64,000 bases of DNA from Entrophospora sp. SA101 (GCA_958430865.1 CAUDNR010001791.1:1-64000), one strand, 5' to 3'. Numbered from the stretch's first letter, positions 36,737 through 49,704 are shown. Made by a program: numbers and translations. Notes: a model not told the origin generated them from the letters alone.

Positions 36737-37505
36737 TGAATGAAACCCATATTAATATTAATATTAATATGCAATAATACAAAATAAATTTTATATTAAT
36801 AATATTACTAATATAGTAGTACTAAATAGGGTATTTTTGATGTTAAATTTTGAGGGTCGCGTAAGATGCATTTTTTGAGAAATTACTATTATTATTATTA
36901 TTATATATTTTCGATGGTTGCCGTCATTTTAGATCTATTTGTTTAAACATTAATACAATATTTACAATATTGTATACAAATAAGAACTATTAATAGTACG
37001 TAATATTTATTACCTATTACCCATTAGTAACAATCATCCGTCGTTCAACCATTAAATACAATGTTATATATACAATATGAATAATAGAATCTAAGATTGT
37101 GTTGGTCTTTAAAAGCCTGCCAGTCCTTTTTGAACCACGAACCAGCGGATCCTTCTTAATAAGGAAATTGTGAATTATAATTATTAATATTAATTTTAAA
37201 TATTGCAAATGCCGTCCAATCGTATGTTGGACATGTGACATAGCCTCTTTCGTATTTTTTGAATTTTATTAATATATTTTTATTTAGATTTTTATTTTTT
37301 TATGTGCTAAAGTGAGGCCTTGTGACCACGTTTATTTATTTAAACTTCAATGCATTATTAAATATTTACGCGTAATCTTACCCCAATTAACCAATTATTA
37401 ATTTAATAATAGTGAAACAAAAACAATCTTAAAGTGTGCTTACAGATTCGCTGAAGCTTTCTAAGTACAGGAAAGAGGCAGTAATCAGGATAAATTCACA
37501 AATTA
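36737..37505 (+). repeat. 769 bp repeated block, copy 2
   Basis: Same as 31747-32515. It is followed directly by a 71-base inverted fragment and then a 10-N gap, so its right border coincides with an assembly join. Confidence 0.9.
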
Positions 37506-37576
37506 CGAGCATGGTACAACTTCAATGGGGCGTTGGTTTACAAGATAATATTCTTAAAAGTTGTTTCTATGTACAT
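37506..37576 (-). repeat. 71 bp inverted fragment of 27370-27440
   Basis: The sequence is the exact reverse complement of 27370-27440 in copy C. It matches copy C, not A, at the diagnostic bases (aacaac, ccatgctcg). It sits between the 769 bp block and the N gap. Confidence 0.9.
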
Positions 37577-37586
37577 NNNNNNNNNN
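37577..37586. other. Assembly gap (10 N)
   Basis: Ten Ns join the inverted fragment to the start of the second 7.1 kb copy. The true distance and order are unknown. Confidence 0.99.
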
Positions 37587-37912
37587 GAAACAGAAGTTAA
37601 AGTTAAAAAAACAAAGGTACTCGATCCTCTAATTCATATAATGACAATAATAACAAATGATCTAGTGATTGTTAAACTGATTAATTTGTTTATTTTGACA
37701 GCTTTCGCGACCAACAGTTTCTGTTAAGTTGCATGAGAGCGAAATCAATGATGATTTAGCTGAAATTGGAAAGGTGATTTGGTTTGATTTGATATATGGA
37801 ATATTTGACATATCGAATAATTGATTAATATATTTTATTATTATTATTTAAATTAAAAAGAAAAAGAAACGGAATTAAATTGGTGTAACATAATTATCCA
37901 TTTTAGGAATGA
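37587..37912 (+). pseudogene. SDS3 3' fragment cut by the gap
   Basis: Part of exon five (from ETEVKVKKTK), exon six and the terminal segment of the SDS3-like gene, same as 17478-17803. The 5' exons are missing because of the gap. It is either a truncated duplicate or the same locus placed twice by the assembler. Confidence 0.85.
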
Positions 37913-39109
37913 TTGTTAATAAAGACAAAAACGTTGTAGTTGTATAGAAATACTTGATATACAAGTATCTAACATTTAATTTTAAGTTGCTGAAAACACA
38001 TTTATTAAAACATAATTTGTTGGAAAGTATGAGATCAAAAAACAAGGTGAATGTTGTTAAAAAAATTTATTATTTTTTTTTTTCTTGTGTTGGTAGATTA
38101 TCATCAAAATTCGAGAATATGACGTTACATGGATTTTATTCTTTTTTTTTACAAACATCGTTTATGAATATTTTTAACATGTTGCATGTAGAATTGAATT
38201 AATGCAATAAAACATTAAATTTTACAAAAAAGGAAAAAAATTAAAAATTAAAAAAAACCAATTCCATAAAAATCTATATTTCAGGATTGTTCACAGAATA
38301 TTCATTTGTGTCCATTGTTGTAAGCAGTAGCTGAAAAAAAAATTTCAAAAAATCCAAGTCGTTCATTAACAGAGGCAGCATCACCAACATTGGTTGTAAA
38401 AACAAAATTGGGTTTTTTTTAAATAAAAGCCTTTATCATTAATGAATTATACCTGATAAATAGACAACTGGCATTCAATACTAAATTTTCTCTTGTGTAA
38501 TTATATATGTAATTATTACTATTATTGTTATTTAATAATTTTTATTAGCAAAGTAATCTATTTTTTTAAAAAAGATGTTAATTACCACATGTATATAAAT
38601 TAATGTATAATAATCTATTTAGAAAACGATTTTCTAACAGATACAATCGAGTTTTCTTCATAATGTCACTAATTGGTTTTTGAATTCAAGAAAAATGGGT
38701 AACGATCCATTTCATCTTGCCAGGCCAATTAAAAATTTATCAAATAAGTTTTTATCATATAAAATGTTGCTTGGTTGAAGATTCCCCAAAACAAAATTAT
38801 TTTCATGTATATAGGTGGGTGTCTTGCACTATTACTTCCCGTGTTACAAATTTTTGTCAAATTTGGCAATAAAATTGATTAACAGTCGATTTTATCAAAT
38901 TTAGCAATTGGATAATTCTCTTAATACATTGCACAAGTCTAGGTATTTATGTGCATAATAATAAATAAAAAAAAGCACGAATGTGTGGCGACTTTCATTC
39001 ATTTAGATGATAATAATAAAGTATTTATCCTCATCAATGACAAATATTAATATCAATTAATTTAATTCAATTAATTAATTTCAATTATTCTCAATCCACA
39101 CACATTGAT

Positions 39110-41689
39110 ATGATGGCAGTAACTTTCATTAAAAGTTTTAATGGAAGCACAATTTCAGATCGGTTCTTGACCCTATGGGATTATCTTAAAGATGAGTTGA
39201 CAGCATCAGATTTTGATACTTTACAAGAACTTAAAAGGGAAAGAGTAACCAACTTTTTGGCCATACCTTTTGCTATCGAAAAGGTAACGTTGGGATTAAA
39301 AAGTAAATGAGCGAATAAAATGAACGTTGTAATTAAATTATTAAAATTTTGATCATTTAATTATTTTAGATAATGTGGTTTGGTTTCTTTATTTGCTTTG
39401 ATTCATTTCTTTACACTTTTACGATATTGCCTTTAAGAATATTATTGGCTTTATATTTAATCTTTAAAAACTTGATATATTTCAACAACAACAACAACAA
39501 CGATAATAATAAGATTAATAGCAGAAGTGGAGAAATATCAAAGTAATTCATTATTTAGTTATTTAATTTTTCTAATAAATTTGATTAATAATTTAATTAA
39601 TAATTAATTTATATCCATATTTCAATTCTTTCATTGATGATTGGTTCATCTTTGTTAGACAATTCAATATAATTAATTCATCTCAGAAATGCGATCTTCT
39701 CAAAGGATTATTGATAATACTCGTGTGCATAGCATTACAAGGGATTGATTCTGCTCAAATGTATCATTCAATCCGTGGTCAATCAGTCATTAAATTATAC
39801 GTGATATTTAATGCTCTTGAAGTAAGCTCGTGAGATGATAATATTAATAATTAATGAGATTGCCAATAATTTTCTAATTATATTAATTAATTGATTGATT
39901 TAAATTATTCAAATGAATACTTGATAGATACTTGATAGATTATGTTGCTCGTTTGGTGGAGATATTCTTGAATCTTTATTTTCTAAATCTACTCTTGGTT
40001 ATGATATAAAGATTAAATATAACAATCGTCATCATCTAAGGCCAATTACTTTCTTTATTTTGGCTTTCCTATATATACGTATCCTTTTTTAATATTTATT
40101 TTTTTAATGGTATGATTTTTAAATTTTTCAATTATATATTCTATTATAAAAAAATCCTTAATTCGCATATAAAAAATTGCAAATAAAAAGTAATCCATAC
40201 GACAATATTATTTTATCAAGCAATTACACTTAACGTGGCAATCAATTCCTATTCAAATGCTTTACTGACATTATTATTGTCAAATCAATTCATCGAAATT
40301 AAAGGATCAGTATTTAAAAGATTTGAAAAAGAAAATTTGTTCCAACTAAGTTGTGCTGGTAAACTATTACATTATAATATGAAATTTCAGAAAGATATTG
40401 CATATATATTAATAGATATAGATGGTTTTCCACCAACATATAAATATTTACTTATTTGCATAAACTTTTATTCTACATCTAATAGATATAGTAGAACGTT
40501 TTCAACTAGCGTTATTTTTATCAGTAATCACAATTCGTAATCTAATCGAATTGTCAGGTTCACCTCCATCACCTTTTTCAATTTTGCCATCTTCATTCAT
40601 CCCACTATTTCCAAAAATGACAACTCTCGAAACACTATTGACTCCAGTATTTTTTGTTTTTGCATCTGAAATATGTGTTGATTGGCTTAAGCATGCATTC
40701 ATCACTAAATTTAATCATATAAGACCAAGTGTTTATGAAACTTTTATTGATGTATTATCAAAAGACTTGGTGGTTGGTAATCCAACTAGACTTCCTCCTG
40801 GTGGAGTCAATGACCTCGATAAATCAGTTAAGTATTAAATTTGGAATGGAATCAGAGATTATTCCAAGTTCTTTTGAAAATTAACTCCCTATCACAAAAA
40901 AAATTAATTTTTCTTATTAGACATTTGTTGATCAATCACCCATGGTTTCACGTAGAATTGGTTTTGCTGCAATACCGTTAGCATGTCTTGTAATTATAGA
41001 TATTATTATTATAATTATTTTTCCTTGTGAAAAAAAAAATTTTTTTTTACTAATGAAATATAATTTACTATTATCATTAGACAATTCGTGTATCAATACA
41101 AACTGTGACAATGATTTTTGATTTGATACTTGAAATAGAAGAAGATTCACAAAGTAGCCGTAATCCGATGGCCAATGTTGCCTCATTACCTAGTGCGGTA
41201 TGGATTTTATATGGTATCATATTATTTATTGTGTAGGTAATCTTACTACAATTATTATTATTATTATTATTATTTGTGAATTATATAGGTTTAGAAAAAT
41301 TAATTGCGAATTTTTGTTTTGCTAGTATGATATTTATAAAATTGCTAGTTGGTATAAATCTACTTTGTTTTGCTTCTAAAAGATATTCAAAAATGGAAAA
41401 ACGTAATCTTGAAGATCTTGCTAATGCTCAAAAACTTGAAGAAATTAACAATTTAGAACAAGATCAAGTGGTAATTATTATTATTATGTTTATTTATTAT
41501 TAATATGTTTCTCTCTTTATCACAATTAATTAATTAATTTTAATTTTAATTAAATTTTTGTAATTTATTCAGAAAATAAAAAATAAGTTACTTGATGACA
41601 CAAGGGATAATTTATTGGGGAAAGAAAAACCCAATATCACATTGGAAACTATTGATCGATATACACTATTCAAAAGTCGAATTCCTTAA
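39110..41689 (+). CDS. TAPT1: TAPT1/EMP65-family ER membrane protein, copy B
   Basis: Same sequence and exon layout as 19001-21580, offset by 20,109 bases. It shares the out-of-phase junction after exon two, so that feature predates the duplication or both copies come from one assembled sequence. Family features are those of Tapt1: several hydrophobic segments, the QSVIKLYVIFNAL and AINSYSNALLTLLLSNQF blocks, and the KHAFITKFNHIRPSVYE block. Whether a second physical copy exists depends on the assembly. Confidence 0.8.
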
Positions 41690-42781
41690 TATTATATAGA
41701 TTATAATGGTAATTATATATAGTTGAGATGGTTGGTAGTAATGTTGTTATCATTAAAATGATTATTAGAGAATTTTTTTTAAATTAATTATTAATTAAAG
41801 ACCGTTCTACAAAATAATTTTTTTAACACCCCAATTACTAAAGTAAATATTCTAATTTTTTTCGAAATAACATCATTATTTTTCTTTACTGCTACTTCTT
41901 CCAATAAATGAGCCATTTTCTCCATTTTCTCCTCTTAATCACTTATAAACTTCTAACTGTTCTAGTGAGTCATATTATACCATCTGGATGAAACTCGAGT
42001 AACTGCTAATATTGTCTATATAACAAATTTTTCTCTGAAATATTTTTTTAGGCATCCAGATCATCTCCAGTAGGATTGTAAGTTTTCTTTATTAATAGCT
42101 ATAAACTTTTTTTGCTCTAGTTGATGGTATGATCCCCAAAAGTCTATCGTTTAATTATTCTTGTGAAATTTCTGAGATCATGATGTATTGCAGACAAGAA
42201 TGAAACTTTTAAGGAACTGATTTTGAAACAATAATGTGTCTATGTTTCTAAATACATACATAGTCTGTAATTTTTATACCATGGTAGCGAGGGTCCATTT
42301 CTTATCAGAGACGCCATTTTTGGTCTGATCGTTACATATTCGTAGATCCACCACAAAAATTTCCTACGCTTAGAGTTTTATTCGTAATAAAACTCAATCT
42401 TAATGTTAAAACACCTTTGTGGTCGGAATTAAACCGTAGAATTTAAATTGTCGATTTGTTATCAGAGCGGTATAGAACTCTGGAGGTCCGGCATTAATGT
42501 TAATGTTGATTAACCAGTGTAGTGTTAACAACAGGCAGTAAAGTTTTTTCTTAGTATAGAAGTAAAGGTTTAAACTGGGTAAAATCAAAATTAGCCATTG
42601 TAGATCATAGTAGATTCGTGTTACGTATACTCTACCCTTAAGTTGATATCATATTATCGATGATGTCATAATGCTGATGATGTCATGATGTCGACAATGT
42701 TGGGGATCATTAATAATAAATATTGCAAAATTCGTTTTTTTTTTACTTTTAAAAATATTTTTTTGCTTCTTTGTAGTAAAT

Positions 42782-43258
42782 ATGGCTGCAGCACCATCAT
42801 ATGCAGAAGTTTTGAAAAAAGATACCGATATTGATAATAAAGAACATGATAATAGTGAAACAGAAGCTAATTCCACCTTCCACAACACCTCCAGTTATTC
42901 TTACAAACCTAGTGCTTCTAAAGGTATAATAACAATAAGCAGTGGTGGAATAGATGACAACTATACATCTAGAGGAGGAAGTGATAAAAAATCAAAAAAA
43001 TTATCAAAAAAAACAATTATTCTAAGCGCTACGTTAGATATCGCTTTAGCTGGAATGCTGATTGGCTGGATTTATAAGAAACCTACTGCTACTAAAATTC
43101 AAATTGGTGTTGGATCAATTGGCTTATTATCATTATACGGCGCTCAATGGTAATCTTGATTGATTATTTTAATTATTGTTATAATAATAATTGTTATTAA
43201 CTAATATTCATATTTCAAATTTACTTTTAGGATTACATATAAAAAATATAAATATTAA
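42782..43258 (+). CDS. Small two-TM membrane protein of unknown function, copy B
   Basis: Exons 42782-43149 and 43231-43258, identical to copy A including the intron. It lies 650 bases upstream of transaldolase copy B, in the same order as in copy A. See copy A for the protein description. Confidence 0.7.
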
Positions 43259-43906
43259 ATTATTTTATTATTTCCCCAATCTTTTCAATTATTTTAAACC
43301 ATACTTCATTAATTACTTTACATATGTCTTCACCCCCAAAGAATGTTATTCTTTTTTAACAAATCGATAATAATTAATAAATAATAATATTTAATAAATA
43401 ATATTTAATAAAAGAAATAAATTACAGTTACGGTCATATAAAAACTTCTCTACATGCAAACATTACTATTATACAAAATACCTCTAATACTAAGAACGAC
43501 CTCCCCATAATAATAATAACAACGTTTTTGGAAAAAGTTATTATTACTATCTCGACACTGGAGAATCAACTAATTGATAATTCGATATTTTTTTGATCCA
43601 CTAAGCTTTTTTCAATAAAAAAATGTACATAGAAACGACTTTTAAGAATATTATCTTGTAAACCAACGCCCCATTGAAGTTGTACCGTGCTCGTAATTTT
43701 GTGTACATCACTACCACTAAGTCAGCAATAATACTCCAAAACAAATGTTATGTGCTATTAACAGCATATATACCTGATTTTTTGCTTTTAAATTGGTTAG
43801 CCTTTCAGTATTAGTAGATTCCACTATAAAAAATTACTGATACTAATGATTAAATCGTAATTTTGATTATTTATTATTTTAATACACTCTTTAAACCAAA
43901 AGAATT

Positions 43907-45384
43907 ATGACCTCTGTTCTTGATCAAATTAAACAATACACTAAAGTTGTTGCTGACACTGATTATTTTGAATGTAGGAGTTTTTTCAATAAATTAATAA
44001 ATTCTTCAACCAACACCTATCATAATTTTTTTATCAATCAATCCTATTTATACAAGAACGATCGCCAAGTATAAGCCTCAAGATGCAACAACAAACCTTT
44101 CTTTGATTTTACAAGTCACACAAAAACCTAATTATGCTCATCTGGTTGATTCAGCTATTAAATATGCTAAAAGCAAAAATGGGTAATTAATTTGTTACAC
44201 GCAAGACCATTCATTTCATAATATACTCACATATCTATTATATAGATCAATTGATGAAAAAGTTGAATTAGCAACTGATAAATTGGTAAAATTGGAGAAT
44301 ACTTATAATATCTTAATATAAATATATATATCACTCAAACAAATACATAATTATAGTTGATTAGTTTTGATAATGAAATTCTTAAAATTATTCCTGGGAG
44401 AGTTTCAACTGAAGCAGATGCAATTTTATCATTTGACACTGAAGGGACTGTTGCTAAAGCTAACCATTTGATTGGACTTTATGAGGAAGCTGATATTGGT
44501 AAGGAAAGAATATTAATCAAGATTGCTTCTACTTGGGAAGGCATTAAAGCTTGCTTAATACTTGAGAAAGAAAGAATCCATTGTAATCTCACTTTACTTT
44601 CTCTTTCCCTCAGGTTATTATTATATTCTTTTCCCCCCAAAAAAATTTTAATTGGATATTTTGCTAATTAATTAATACTTATAATTGTTTATCTATGTTC
44701 ATTCATTCGTTCTTACATATTCGTTTGTTTTCTTGCTCCATGTTTCTCTTCCTCTCATATATAATAGGCAGTTGTATGTGCTGAGGCAGGCATAACTTTG
44801 GTTTCACCATTTGTTGGTCGTATTCTTGATTGGTATAAGAAAAATACAGGACGAGATTTTTCAGCCAAAGAAGATCCAGGTGTAAAATCTGTCACTAAAA
44901 TTTATTATTATTATAAAAAGCATAGTTATAAAATTATTGTTATGGGTGCTTCATTCTGTAACACAGGGGAAGGCAAAGAATTAGCTGGTTGTGATCTTTT
45001 GATTATTAGTCCAAAATTGTTAGAACAATTACATTCTGATACTAAAAAAACCATTAAATGTAATCTAAGTCCTGAAAATGGTAAGTTATTTGCGTTTATG
45101 TGTAAAATATTTGTGGTAATAGGTATATACATAATGCATGTATATTATGCATGTATACTATTTATATACGTCAAATATATGCACTTTCACAACAAATTGT
45201 TAATCATGGTTTATAATTAGTTAAAACATCGTACGAAGAAAAAGTTACCTTTGATGAAAAAGGTTTCAGATGGGCACTTAATGAAGATGCTATGGCTACA
45301 GAAAAACTTGCTGAAGATATTTGAAATTTTGCAAGCGATGCTGCAAAATTAAAGACTCACTTGAGAGAGCTTTTATCTGCTTGA
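43907..45384 (+). pseudogene. Transaldolase, full-length copy B with lesions
   Basis: It runs from MTSVLDQIKQYTK (43907) to RELLSA with TGA at 45382-45384. The first 800 bases are the same as copy A. The rest adds [20 protein letters not shown] (44,768), [38 protein letters not shown] and [15 protein letters not shown]. Transaldolase moves a dihydroxyacetone unit in the non-oxidative pentose phosphate pathway; the Schiff-base lysine block ([11 protein letters not shown]) is intact. Lesions: the first splice junction is out of phase, a T is lost before the FSFPQ block (44,598), and there is a CGA-to-TGA type stop in AEDI-stop-NFASDAAKLK (45,322). The SDAA segment missing from the inverted copy is present here. 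Sequencing error could explain one lesion but not all three. Confidence 0.8.
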
Positions 45385-45989
45385 TTCTTTTTCTTTTTCC
45401 ATCACACGCATCTACATATATTGTGAGTATGAATAATAATTGAATTAAAAAAGAATAATGACGATGACGATATTAATGATGGTAATTAGTTATATTTTGC
45501 CAAATATTCCAGCAAAAGTACATCCAATACTACTTGGGTATCTTGATCCAAGCAAGATTTCAGATGATCTATAATACAATGTTATATTCACAAAATCAAA
45601 TGCTTTTATCAACAAAAAAATTATCTAATATATCGATCTAATATACTTCATGTATAATGTTTAACTGGAATACAGGTTGCGCCAAAATCAGCCATTTTCC
45701 AGCTGCTATCTCTTTTCCTGTAAAAAACACCATACATTCCTTTAAAAATCAAATTTGGTAACTATTTACTCCTGATCATAGTGTAATTTCTTGCCCTCAC
45801 CAAGTTTTCTAATTTCAAATAAAGTTCAGACATGTTGTTATGATTTTTTTTTATTTAGAATAAAGTTATTGTTATATTAAAAGTTTTTTTTATAAACCGA
45901 TACATCAATTATAAAGACAGCAAAAGTATAAATAAATATTCATTTTATTATTTTTCTAAAGAATGCAGAAATATGTTTCATCTTTCACT
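45385..45989. other. Intergenic between transaldolase B and the inverted RBM42 fragment
   Basis: The first 45 bases match the 3' flank of the inverted transaldolase. A short frame near 45,512 reads AKVHPILLGYLDPSKISDD and stops. It is not recognised. Confidence 0.4.
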
Positions 45990-46670
45990 ATGCATCAATA
46001 TTGCAATTATTTAATAATGATGATGTTTCTTTGATTTGGCATCAAAATTTCTATCTTTCCAATTACTTTTTCTCAATTTAATTGGTCTGTTTCCAACATA
46101 TTTACCTTGGTTAATTAATAGAAATTTAAATAAATTAGTGTCCAATTATTACTATTGTCGTTATTTACAAATAAAAAATCTCTACGACCAGCGAAACCTT
46201 TCCCATGATAATATATATATTAAACCCACCATTCATTTCTTTCTATGCTTTGACAAATTCATCCGCATCTTTAAACTAACAAATCCATATCCTTTGCTCT
46301 TACCCGTTCTTTTGTCTCGAATCACTTTGGTTTTTTGGATTGATAAATATTTACTGAATGCTTTGTAAAGCATATCATCTGTTACCTCATTACCAAGATC
46401 TCCGCAAAATAATCTAAAATTATCTATTATAATTATATCCAAGATTGAATATGTTATTAGTAATGAATGATATTATTATATTTTACAATTTGTAATTTTA
46501 GTGATTTTAGTATATTCTTGCAAATGTGTAAAAAAAATTACTTACCAGAATCCCATTCTAACAATGTAGAATCCTCCCAAACTTCTCCTCCTGCTGCTCT
46601 AACTATTGTTTTTTGTTTCTTTTTGGAATTCGGGTTTTTATCACCACCACCACTATTATTATTAACACTA
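45990..46670 (-). pseudogene. Inverted, frameshifted RBM42 3' half
   Basis: Reverse-complement copy of 63,305-64,000. It has the KKQKTIVRAAGGEVWEDS segment, an intron and the RRM start (DNFRLFCGDLGNEVTDDML through SKGYGFVS). One base is lost where the good copy reads SFKDADEF, giving SLKMRMNLSKHR and a stop. The first half of the gene and its promoter are absent. The break at 46,670 falls at the start of the Asn/Gly-rich stretch. It is a duplicated pseudogene fragment. Confidence 0.9.
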
Positions 46671-46849
46671 ACAGATCGCCGGCTAAGAACTTAATAAATC
46701 CCAGTTGACGAAAAACCTTTTCAGATGGTACTAAGCTTGCCGGTATTATTGTTATTTATTACTACTACTACTATCGTTATTATTATTACTATTATTTACT
46801 ACTGTTATTATAATATCTCGCCTTTAATGTTTCAAATTATTTATTTTAT

Positions 46850-46930
46850 TCGTTATGAATTTGAGTATTCGAATTACATTGAGTTTTATTCGAATAAACG
46901 AATAAAACGAATAATTCGAATAGAACGAAT
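46850..46930 (-). repeat. ATTCG-rich repeat, copy 1
   Basis: Its reverse complement (ttattcgtttattcga, then tactcaaattcataacgaat) matches 55,311-55,373. It probably belongs to a dispersed element of unknown type. Confidence 0.6.
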
Positions 46931-48271
46931 AATAATAATTCGAATTAAAATAAGAATTTGTATTACGAATGACTTTTATCCTGCTATGATGTATTATATT
47001 TTGTTTTTTGAGTAAATGTATGTTTTTTTGTCATACTAAGTAATGTAGTTGGATCCATCTAAACTAAATGTTTATGCCATTGAAAATTCCAGACGTAAAA
47101 ATGAATGTCAAGAGAAATTTTTTTTAGTCGGCTAAGCCGATAAATTTCTTAGCCGGCTAACATCACTACGTGAAATACAAAAATTGCAAACAAAATTCGT
47201 GTAACTAAATGGCTTAAATGTATGATGTATTCGACAAAACTCATTAACAGTGGATGGGTATATTATGTTTGGTAAAAAATAATAATGTTAATCAATTAGT
47301 AATGAATGGTAAACTTACAGAATTATATATATGTTTGATTGATTAATTATTTACATATTTTGTTATGATTACCGGTCTCTCTCTCATAAAGTAACGAATG
47401 AACCAAATCACACATTCCCTATATTTGTAGCTTTAGTATGGTCATTATGATTGTGATATGTTGCGGTATTTATACTTGGATCCTGATCATTTAGAAATTT
47501 TTATGGCATAATAAATAATACAAAAATTTTTATTGCATCAAGAACTTTTAATATTATTACATTAATAGCAATTTTGGAACTAATAAAAAAATTGAATAAT
47601 AATTTTACCATTCTAATGATTTCAAAAAGAAAGTCATAATTAGATTTTTGTGAATTTTCTTAATATATTAATTACATTTGATTAATTTAATCATTATTAG
47701 AAAACTTTTCTATCTATCTATTACTTTCAAAATTATTTAATTTTCAGGTAATAATATTTTATTATATTAGAATTTATTCATGATCATTGATGGTTTCATA
47801 TTTGTGTAAACTTAGATTATTCGAACTATCGATACTTCTAACTTTAATTTGTCTAATTTGTTACAAAGTCAATCAATCTCGTTCCTTTTCAGTTGTAAAT
47901 AATCAGTTGTTAAATGAAAAGAATTATTTATATCTTGGTTTGATTTTTGTCGTGCTAATTGATGGTAATGGAAAGCCTTTTGACATTGTTATTGACTTGT
48001 TTATTAAATCAAATCTTTTGATTTATTATATCTATTAATGATATTAATAAAAAATTTGATGAATTAGATGAATTATGAATTATTTAATAGTAAAAAAGTA
48101 CTTTTATTTAATATATAAAAAAAAAAGAATTTACCTAAAATTCTTCACAATTTTAATTTTTTTTATAATAATTTTTTTAGATATACAAATTTTATCAACC
48201 CAGATGAGTTTATTCGTTATAAAGCAATACCCTTCACCCCATCATTTTAATCGTCAAGTCGATAATGTTAT

Positions 48272-48273
48272 TA

Positions 48274-48304
<31 letters not shown>

Positions 48305-48305
48305 A
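48272..48305. repeat. (AAAT)n microsatellite
   Basis: About eight uninterrupted aaat units downstream of the Hsp40 gene. Confidence 0.9.
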
Positions 48306-48464
48306 TTTTCTCTATCAAATATAAAAAGATACATATCAATGTTATACATTTATTATTCCTTTTTCTATATATATTTAAAAGCAAATCCATTCAAGGAGAG
48401 AGGTAAGGGAGAAAAATAATAATAGTACGATTATGTGACATTAAAAAAAAAAAAATCTATCTAT

Positions 48465-49704
48465 CTAATTATGTAAAATCCTTGCAAGTTCTTGTTTTTG
48501 ATGATCAGTTAATTTAGTAGGAAATTTAACATCATATTTTATTACTAAATCACCTTTTTTAGTCTGTTCTTTTGTTGGCATACCTTCATTTGCAAAAATT
48601 TGTTCATAACCAGGTCTTATAACAGCGTTATAATTAGATATCGCCAAATTTCTATTATCTAAGGTATTTATGGTTTTCTTAAAACCGGTAAGAGCCTCAA
48701 GTAAAGTTAAAGTGACTGTTATTAGTAAATTGTCACCATTTCTTGTGAATAGCGGATGAGGTTTTTCTTCTAAAATTACAACAATATCTTGTGTTTCACC
48801 AGTTGGTAATTCATCACCTGATTTGGGAAACCTGAATTTTGTACCGGCTTTCAAACCAGGTCTTACATTCATTTCCAAAATTTTGTCAGTAAGTGTTTGT
48901 TTACCAGTTGCGCCGACAATTGTTTTTCGAGAGACTTTGAGTTTTTTAGCAGTACCTTTATATATTTCTTCGAGTGTTAATGATAATGTATGTTTAACTT
49001 CTAATGTTCCTGTACCATTGCCATGTGATCTTTTATTACCATCAGGTCTTGAGCCACCTACATCAAATTCAGGTCCAAATCCTGCAAAATCATTACCGAA
49101 TGAAGACTGAAAGAATTGACTAAAAATATGATTTGGATCGGATGGTTTAAATCCATTAAATCCGTCAGATCCTATATTAAATTGATAGATAAATGAATCA
49201 TTGATTAAATATAAAAAATAGTCATCAAACAATTAAATTTATTTACCCGAAGTGAATGTTGTATATGATGTTCTACCGCCTGGAAATCCACCTGGAAATC
49301 CACCTGGGAAACTACCTGGAAAACTACCTGGAAATCCACCTGGAAATCCTCCAGTGAATCCACTACCGTCTGATGATGACGATGATGATGACGGCGGTGG
49401 TGCGCCTTTCAATCCTTCTTCGCCATATATATCATAAATCTCTCTTTTTTGTTTATCACTTAATACTTCATAAGCTTCGCTGATTTCCTTGAACTTTTTT
49501 TCTGCTTGTTCTTTATTACTTTGATGTCTGTCTGGATGCCATTTAAGAGCTATTTTATGAAATTAATATAAATAAATGATAAGAGCGAAAGACATTTATT
49601 TGCAAATATTTTCAATATTTACCTAATTTTTTATAGGCTTTTTTAATAGCTTCTTCGTCAGCGTTCTTATCAACTTCTAAAATTTGATAATAGTTTTTTC
49701 CCAT
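48465..49704 (-). CDS. SIS1: Class B Hsp40 co-chaperone (SIS1/DNAJB type)
   Basis: Exons 49704-49623, 49549-49247 and 49171-48465. The J domain opens [20 protein letters not shown] and carries the HPD motif ([12 protein letters not shown]) that stimulates Hsp70 ATPase. A Gly/Phe-rich linker follows with a tandem GGFPG/GSFPG repeat (49,270-49,370). The two C-terminal substrate-binding beta domains then include [56 protein letters not shown] and [10 protein letters not shown]. The zinc-finger of class A proteins is absent, as expected for Sis1/DNAJB1. The Met at 49704 is chosen because the J domain begins there; an upstream in-frame Met at 49,815 adds residues unlike the family. It acts in the cytosol and nucleus in protein folding and prion/aggregate handling. 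Confidence 0.93.

Larger units (their letters stand above)
37587..44706 (+). repeat. 7.1 kb duplicated block, copy B
   Basis: Second copy of 17478-24597, starting abruptly at the N gap within SDS3 exon five. It continues beyond the shared part into a full-length transaldolase, so copy B has the more natural right-hand side and copy A the more natural left-hand side. Confidence 0.95.
46671..48464. other. Intergenic, repeats only
   Basis: No gene recognised. It contains an attcg-rich tract (46,850-46,930) that recurs inverted at 55,311-55,373, a short palindrome ttagccggctaa (47,148-47,159), and an (aaat)n microsatellite at about 48,272-48,305. Confidence 0.5.

Noticed and set aside
49252..49437. 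Plus-strand Pro/Gly-rich frame
   Set aside because: Antisense of the Gly/Phe linker repeats in the Hsp40 gene.
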